Shown here in pieces: positions 6,534 to 7,134 of a DNA stretch of 7,134 nucleotides (its first letter is position 1; every line of letters starts with the position of its first letter). The stretch covers positions 1 to 7,134 of the forward strand of contig JALNZB010000057.1 of the NCBI GenBank assembly GCA_023229545.1, in the 5' to 3' direction. The notes below the pieces were generated by a model. That model was not told the DNA's origin and did not search any database. It was given only the letters and a program-made list of their open reading frames with translations. The DNA comes from Sulfuritalea sp. (GTDB lineage: Bacteria; Pseudomonadota; Gammaproteobacteria; Burkholderiales; Rhodocyclaceae). A program made the translations under genes and the position numbers.

Positions 6534-7134
6534 TTGTGTAGCTCCTATACCAATCGACAAAGCGCCGCACACCCTCGACCACAGGTGTCTGGGGCGAAAA
6601 TTCGGTGACGCGGCTGAGTTCAGTCGTATCGGCGTGGGTAGCCGGGACATCGCCATCCTGCAGCGGCAGGAAGTTCTTGGTCGCGGTTTTGCCGAGTGCC
6701 TTTTCCAGCGCCTCGACGTAGGCCATCAGTTCGACCGGCTGATGGTTGCCGACGTTGAACACGCGATACGGCGCCCAGCTGGTCGCCGGGTCAGGGACCT
6801 GTTTGTCGAAGGCGGGATTGGCCTGCGGCGGGCGATCGAGGACGCGGATCACGCCTTCGGCAATGTCGTCGATATACGTAAAATCGCGGCGCATCTTGCC
6901 GTGATTGAAGACGTCGATGGGACGATCCTCGAGGATGGCCTTGGCAAACAGGAACAGCGCCATGTCGGGCCGCCCCCACGGGCCATACACGGTGAAGAAA
7001 CGCAGGCCGGTAGTCGGCAGCGCGAACAGATGGCTGTAGGTATGCGCCATCAGCTCATTGGCCTTCTTGGTCGCGGCATAAAGGCTGACCGGATGATCGA
7101 CGTTGTCATGCTCCGAGAAGGGCATCCGCTCGTT
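6526..7134 (-). CDS. UDP-glucuronate 4-epimerase-like NAD-dependent epimerase, C-terminal 202 residues (5' end outside window)
   Basis: This is the 3' part of a sugar-nucleotide epimerase of the extended short-chain dehydrogenase family; the reading frame is open to the window edge, so the start and the Rossmann GxxGxxG motif are missing (about 130 residues, judging from the usual 335 or so). The visible part carries the catalytic YxxxK pair (Tyr19 and Lys23 of the fragment, in SLYAATKKANE), then LRFFTVYGPWGRPDMA, the sugar-binding RRDFTYIDD block and the FNVGNHQPVEL segment. The MPFSE-HPVSLYAATKK pattern is typical of enzymes that interconvert UDP-glucuronate and UDP-galacturonate in the cytoplasm for capsule or lipopolysaccharide synthesis. 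Its stop TGA lies inside the start of manC (8-base overlap), so the two are translated together. A UDP-glucose 4-epimerase or another NDP-sugar epimerase is possible, but the motif set favours the glucuronate enzyme. Confidence 0.9.
   Translation of the reverse strand, partial: NERMPFSEHDNVDHPVSLYAATKKANELMAHTYSHLFALPTTGLRFFTVYGPWGRPDMALFLFAKAILEDRPIDVFNHGKMRRDFTYIDDIAEGVIRVLDRPPQANPAFDKQVPDPATSWAPYRVFNVGNHQPVELMAYVEALEKALGKTATKNFLPLQDGDVPATHADTTELSRVTEFSPQTPVVEGVRRFVDWYRSYTNV
6542..6546 (-). promoter_or_regulatory. Ribosome binding site of manC
   Basis: The minus strand reads AGGAG here, 8 bases before the ATG at 6533. It is the clearest Shine-Dalgarno sequence in the window and decides the manC start over the longer open frame, which begins at 6656. 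It lies inside the 3' end of the upstream epimerase gene. Confidence 0.8.

Noticed and set aside
1..7134. CRISPR array, tRNA or rRNA gene, insertion sequence, or long direct repeats
   Set aside because: Reading both strands showed no regularly spaced repeats, transposase motifs or terminal inverted repeats, and almost all of the window is accounted for by the protein-coding genes.

Overview
The window reads as part of an exopolysaccharide, capsule or O-antigen nucleotide-sugar locus of a Gram-negative bacterium, most likely a beta- or gammaproteobacterium. The evidence is the GC-rich coding bias of the right-hand genes, and a signal-peptide-bearing minimal ATP-dependent DNA ligase of the LigE type, a family known mainly from these groups. 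No lineage marker is present, so the placement is an inference.

All seven recognised genes lie on the minus strand and are transcribed from right to left. The order of transcription is: (1) a 3' fragment of a UDP-glucuronate 4-epimerase-like sugar epimerase (6526-7134, start outside the window); (2) manC, bifunctional mannose-1-phosphate guanylyltransferase/mannose-6-phosphate isomerase (5079-6533); (3) gmd, GDP-mannose 4,6-dehydratase (3994-5082); (4) fcl, GDP-L-fucose synthase (3062-3997); (5) ligE, exported ATP-dependent DNA ligase (2197-3072). These five overlap one another by 4 to 11 bases and form one translationally coupled block. ManC, Gmd and Fcl together convert fructose-6-phosphate/mannose-1-phosphate to GDP-L-fucose, and the epimerase supplies UDP-galacturonate, so the polymer probably contains fucose and galacturonate. 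Phosphomannomutase activity and the glycosyltransferases must be encoded elsewhere.

A 184-base gap (2013-2196) follows. It is AT-rich in its middle and holds a hairpin, an imperfect palindrome and a doubtful 36-codon reading frame, and it marks a drop in GC content. Beyond it are two more coupled genes: (6) a free-standing acyl carrier protein (1779-2012) and (7) an FkbH-like HAD-family protein (25-1782). This pair is the known module that loads a glyceryl unit from 1,3-bisphosphoglycerate onto a carrier protein. Its position beside sugar-nucleotide genes suggests glyceryl- or lactyl-type decoration of a sugar, or the start of a separate natural-product block acquired by transfer. A weak terminator-like structure lies at the left edge.

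The most unusual points are the periplasmic DNA ligase embedded in a GDP-fucose operon, the loss of the second lysine of its motif V, and the carrier-protein/FkbH module next to it. None of these proves a new system. The individual families are all known and the novelty, if any, is in their combination.
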